Shown here piece by piece: positions 5,347-7,089 of a stretch of DNA of 7,089 bases (position 1 is the first letter of the stretch; every line of letters starts with the position of its first letter). Origin of the DNA: Aestuariivirga sp. (GTDB lineage: Bacteria; Pseudomonadota; Alphaproteobacteria; Rhizobiales; Aestuariivirgaceae). The translations under genes and the position numbers were made by a program. Under the pieces are notes generated by a model. It had not been told where the DNA came from. It saw only the letters and a list, made by a program, of their open reading frames with translations, and did no database searches. The stretch lies in NCBI GenBank assembly GCA_020252385.1, contig JADCDC010000201.1:1-7089 (forward strand), in the 5' to 3' direction.

Positions 5347-6228
5347 TCACTTCGGGGCGGGGCTCCGGCTGGCGATGGCGACGCCCAGCGCCGCGAGCGC
5401 AAAGCCCGCCCAGCCGAGCGGGGGGATCGCCTCGCCAAGAAGCGGCCAGGCGATCAGCGCCGAGATCGGCGGCACGAGATAGAAGAGGGAGGATACCCGG
5501 CTCACCTCGCCCGCCCTGATCATCGCCAGGAGGAGCGTCATGGCGATGATCGAGTTGCCGATCACCAGATAGGCCAGCGCGGCCGCAAAGGGCAGGTTCC
5601 ACTCGAAGCTGAAGCTCTCGAAGGCAAGCGCCACCGGCAGGGTGCCGGCGAGGCCCGCCGCATATTGCACCAGGTTCGACGTCACCGGATGGTGGCTCCG
5701 GCCGAAGCGCTTTTCCCACAGCGTTCCCACGGTAATGGCGAAGAGTGCCCCCACCGCGGCAAGCACGCCCAAGGGATGCGCGAATTCCATGCTGGAGCGC
5801 GAGGCGATCACCGTTCCGGCCCCCGCAAGCCCCAGCGCCAGCCCGATCCAGCGCAGGAGCCCCACTTTCTCCCCCGCGAAACGCGGTGCGATGAGCCCCA
5901 CGAGGATCGGCTGCAGGCAGACGATGATCGCAACCCCGCCCGCCGACACCCCTGCCTTGAAGGCGATGTAGGAGAGGCCAAAGTAGAATGACTGGATCAG
6001 GACGCCGACGATCGCCAGATGGGCCCAGTCAGCACCGCGTTGGGGCAGCGGCGGCCGCAGCACGAGAGCGATCGGCAGGAGCAGCGCCAGCACCAGCGCA
6101 TAGCGCAGGCTCAGGAAGCTCAAGGGTTCCGCATGGCTGATCCCCAGCTTGGCGACCGAAAAGCCGCCCGACCACAGGAGGAGGAAGATCACGGGCGCTG
6201 CGAGGAGCCAGAGGGGTTTGGCGGGCAT
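5347..6228 (-). CDS. EamA/DMT-family inner-membrane permease
   Basis: The 293-residue protein is very hydrophobic and reads as ten transmembrane helices in two EamA repeats. Repeat one starts PLWLLAAPVIFLLLWSGGFS and has the family's conserved lysine and arginine (VAKLGISHAEPLSFLSLRYA). Repeat two covers about 152-290, ending YLVPPISALIAWPLLGEAIP then GWAGFALAALGVAIASR. The drug/metabolite transporter superfamily includes exporters and importers of amino acids, metabolites and drugs. The substrate cannot be inferred here. The ATG at 6228 gives the normal family start and length. A longer in-frame version (from 6465) would add 79 residues that overlap dnaG and look non-coding. The ribosome-binding site is weak. 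It lies 64 nt upstream of ohr without an obvious terminator, so the two may share a transcript. It is divergent from dnaG. Confidence 0.93.
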   Translation of the reverse strand: MPAKPLWLLAAPVIFLLLWSGGFSVAKLGISHAEPLSFLSLRYALVLALLLPIALVLRPPLPQRGADWAHLAIVGVLIQSFYFGLSYIAFKAGVSAGGVAIIVCLQPILVGLIAPRFAGEKVGLLRWIGLALGLAGAGTVIASRSSMEFAHPLGVLAAVGALFAITVGTLWEKRFGRSHHPVTSNLVQYAAGLAGTLPVALAFESFSFEWNLPFAAALAYLVIGNSIIAMTLLLAMIRAGEVSRVSSLFYLVPPISALIAWPLLGEAIPPLGWAGFALAALGVAIASRSPAPK

Positions 6229-6242
6229 GGGCCGCCACCATA

Positions 6243-6277
6243 GGCAAAGCCTGCGGGCCCTGCCACGGCGCTTTGCC
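6243..6277. repeat. Inverted repeat in the permease leader
   Basis: GGCAAAGC (6243-6250) and GCTTTGCC (6270-6277) are perfect 8-bp inverted arms separated by 19 nt, with a GGGCCC palindrome (6255-6260) inside. The element lies 15 nt upstream of the permease ATG and could fold in its mRNA leader or bind a dimeric regulator. Function is not shown. Confidence 0.4.
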
Positions 6278-6321
6278 CCCGGAGGCCATGCAGGCGCGGA
6301 ATGACCGTTGTCTCTTCGTTC

Positions 6322-6350
6322 TTGAACTCGCCACATGATTGGCGCACATG
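6322..6350 (+). promoter_or_regulatory. Weak candidate promoter for dnaG
   Basis: TTGAAC (6322-6327) resembles a -35 box. With a 17-nt spacer the -10 position falls on CACATG (6345-6350), a poor match. If real, transcription would start at about 6357-6359, practically at the dnaG ATG. A 9-bp direct repeat, CACATGATT, occurs at 6332-6340 and 6345-6353. Confidence 0.25.
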
Positions 6351-6358
6351 ATTTCCCG

Positions 6359-7089
6359 ATGCGCGTGCCGCCCTCATTCCTCGATGACATCCGTGGCCGG
6401 TTGACCATCTCCTCGGTCGTCGGACGCAAGGTCACGTGGGACCGGCGGAAGTCCAATCCGGGCAAGGGCGATTACTGGGCCTGCTGCCCCTTCCATGGCG
6501 AGAAGTCGCCCTCCTTCCACGTCGATGACCGCAAGGGCCGCTACCACTGCTTCGGCTGCAAGGCGTCGGGAGACATCTTCACCTTCCTTGTCGAGAAGGA
6601 GGGCTTGAGCTTTCCCGAGGCGGTCGAGAGGCTGGCGGCGGAGGCGGGCCTGCCCATGCCCGTCGTGTCGGAAGCAGACCAGCGCCGGGAGGAGCAGCGC
6701 GCCAGCCTGCATGACGTGATGGAGATCGCCGCCCGCTTCTTCGAGGCGGAGCTCCAGTCACCGCGCGGCTCGCGTGCCCGGGGCTACCTCGCCGACCGGC
6801 AGCTCACCCCGGCCGTGCAGAAGGAATTCCGCCTGGGCTACGCGCCGGATGACCGGCAGGCGCTGCGCTCCCACCTCGCCGACAAGGGTGTCACGGTGGA
6901 GCAGATGGCGGAGGCCGGCCTCGTCATCTCAGGCGACGACATCCCCGTCGCCTATGACCGCTTCCGCGACCGGGTGATGTTCCCGATCCGCGACCCCCGG
7001 GGCCGCGTCATCGCCTTCGGCGGCCGCGCCCTGTCGAAGGACGTTCCCGCCAAATACCTGAACTCGCCCGAGACCCCGCTCTTCCACAA
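6359..7089 (+). CDS. dnaG: DNA primase DnaG, N-terminal part, cut by the right edge
   Basis: I translated this by hand: ATG at 6359 opens a frame that continues to the window end, giving 243 residues of an enzyme usually 600-650 long. DnaG makes the RNA primers for lagging-strand DNA synthesis at the replication fork. The CHC2 zinc-binding domain (residues 1-100) has all four ligands: Cys43 and His46 in CCPFHGEKSPSFHV, and Cys64 and Cys67 in YHCFGCKASGD. The start of the polymerase core follows, with YDRFRDRVMFPIRDPRGRVI then AFGGRAL (200-224) and KYLNSPETPLFH (232-243). The TOPRIM acidic residues lie beyond the edge. The start MRVPPSFLDDIR matches the usual rhizobial N-terminus. An in-frame ATG 24 nt upstream (6335) would add eight residues. 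No clear ribosome-binding site precedes either start. Confidence 0.96.
   Translation, partial: MRVPPSFLDDIRGRLTISSVVGRKVTWDRRKSNPGKGDYWACCPFHGEKSPSFHVDDRKGRYHCFGCKASGDIFTFLVEKEGLSFPEAVERLAAEAGLPMPVVSEADQRREEQRASLHDVMEIAARFFEAELQSPRGSRARGYLADRQLTPAVQKEFRLGYAPDDRQALRSHLADKGVTVEQMAEAGLVISGDDIPVAYDRFRDRVMFPIRDPRGRVIAFGGRALSKDVPAKYLNSPETPLFH

Noticed and set aside
5283..5438. N-terminal extension of Ohr
   Set aside because: It is an arginine/serine-rich stretch inside the permease gene. A good ribosome-binding site supports the start at 5282.
6229..6465. 79-residue N-terminal extension of the permease
   Set aside because: It overlaps the conserved dnaG start on the other strand, is not hydrophobic, and makes the protein longer than the family norm.
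1..7089. tRNA, rRNA, CRISPR array, transposase or phage genes
   Set aside because: I looked for these on both strands and found none. All intergenic gaps are shorter than 180 bp and are described above.

Overview
The window is high-GC DNA from an alphaproteobacterium, most probably of the order Hyphomicrobiales (Rhizobiales). Three things suggest this: the carA / GatB-YqeY / dnaG neighbourhood, the rhizobial look of the CarA and DnaG proteins, and a RIME-like intergenic mosaic repeat. Coding density is very high. There are nine protein genes, two of them cut by the window edges, and no RNA gene, CRISPR array or insertion sequence.

Left part (1-3237, all minus strand, so read right to left): a DGPF/YCII-family protein gene, then an ECF42-type sigma factor with a TPR-containing C-terminal extension (joined by a 4-nt ATGA overlap), then carA (49-nt gap), then the 5' part of an M32 (Taq-type) carboxypeptidase gene (joined to carA by a 1-nt TGATG overlap). 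The DGPF-sigma pair is a known stress/regulatory module without an anti-sigma factor. Here it sits directly upstream of the housekeeping gene for the carbamoyl-phosphate synthase small subunit, with no visible terminator between them. The four genes may therefore share a transcript.

Middle (3238-4026): a divergent control region holds a 13-bp palindrome, a TGTCGA box and a small hairpin. It is followed by the plus-strand gene for a GatB/YqeY-domain protein. A compound palindromic repeat of about 137 bp fills the gap where this gene converges with the next.

Right part (4027-7089): three minus-strand genes, read right to left, encode an EamA/DMT permease, an Ohr-type organic hydroperoxide reductase (followed by a strong intrinsic terminator) and a HAD-superfamily hydrolase of haloacid dehalogenase type II appearance. 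Divergent from the permease, the plus-strand dnaG (primase) gene starts at 6359 and runs off the right edge. The gene families are all known. The points most worth a second look are the ECF42-carA junction and the small palindromes in the two divergent intergenic regions.
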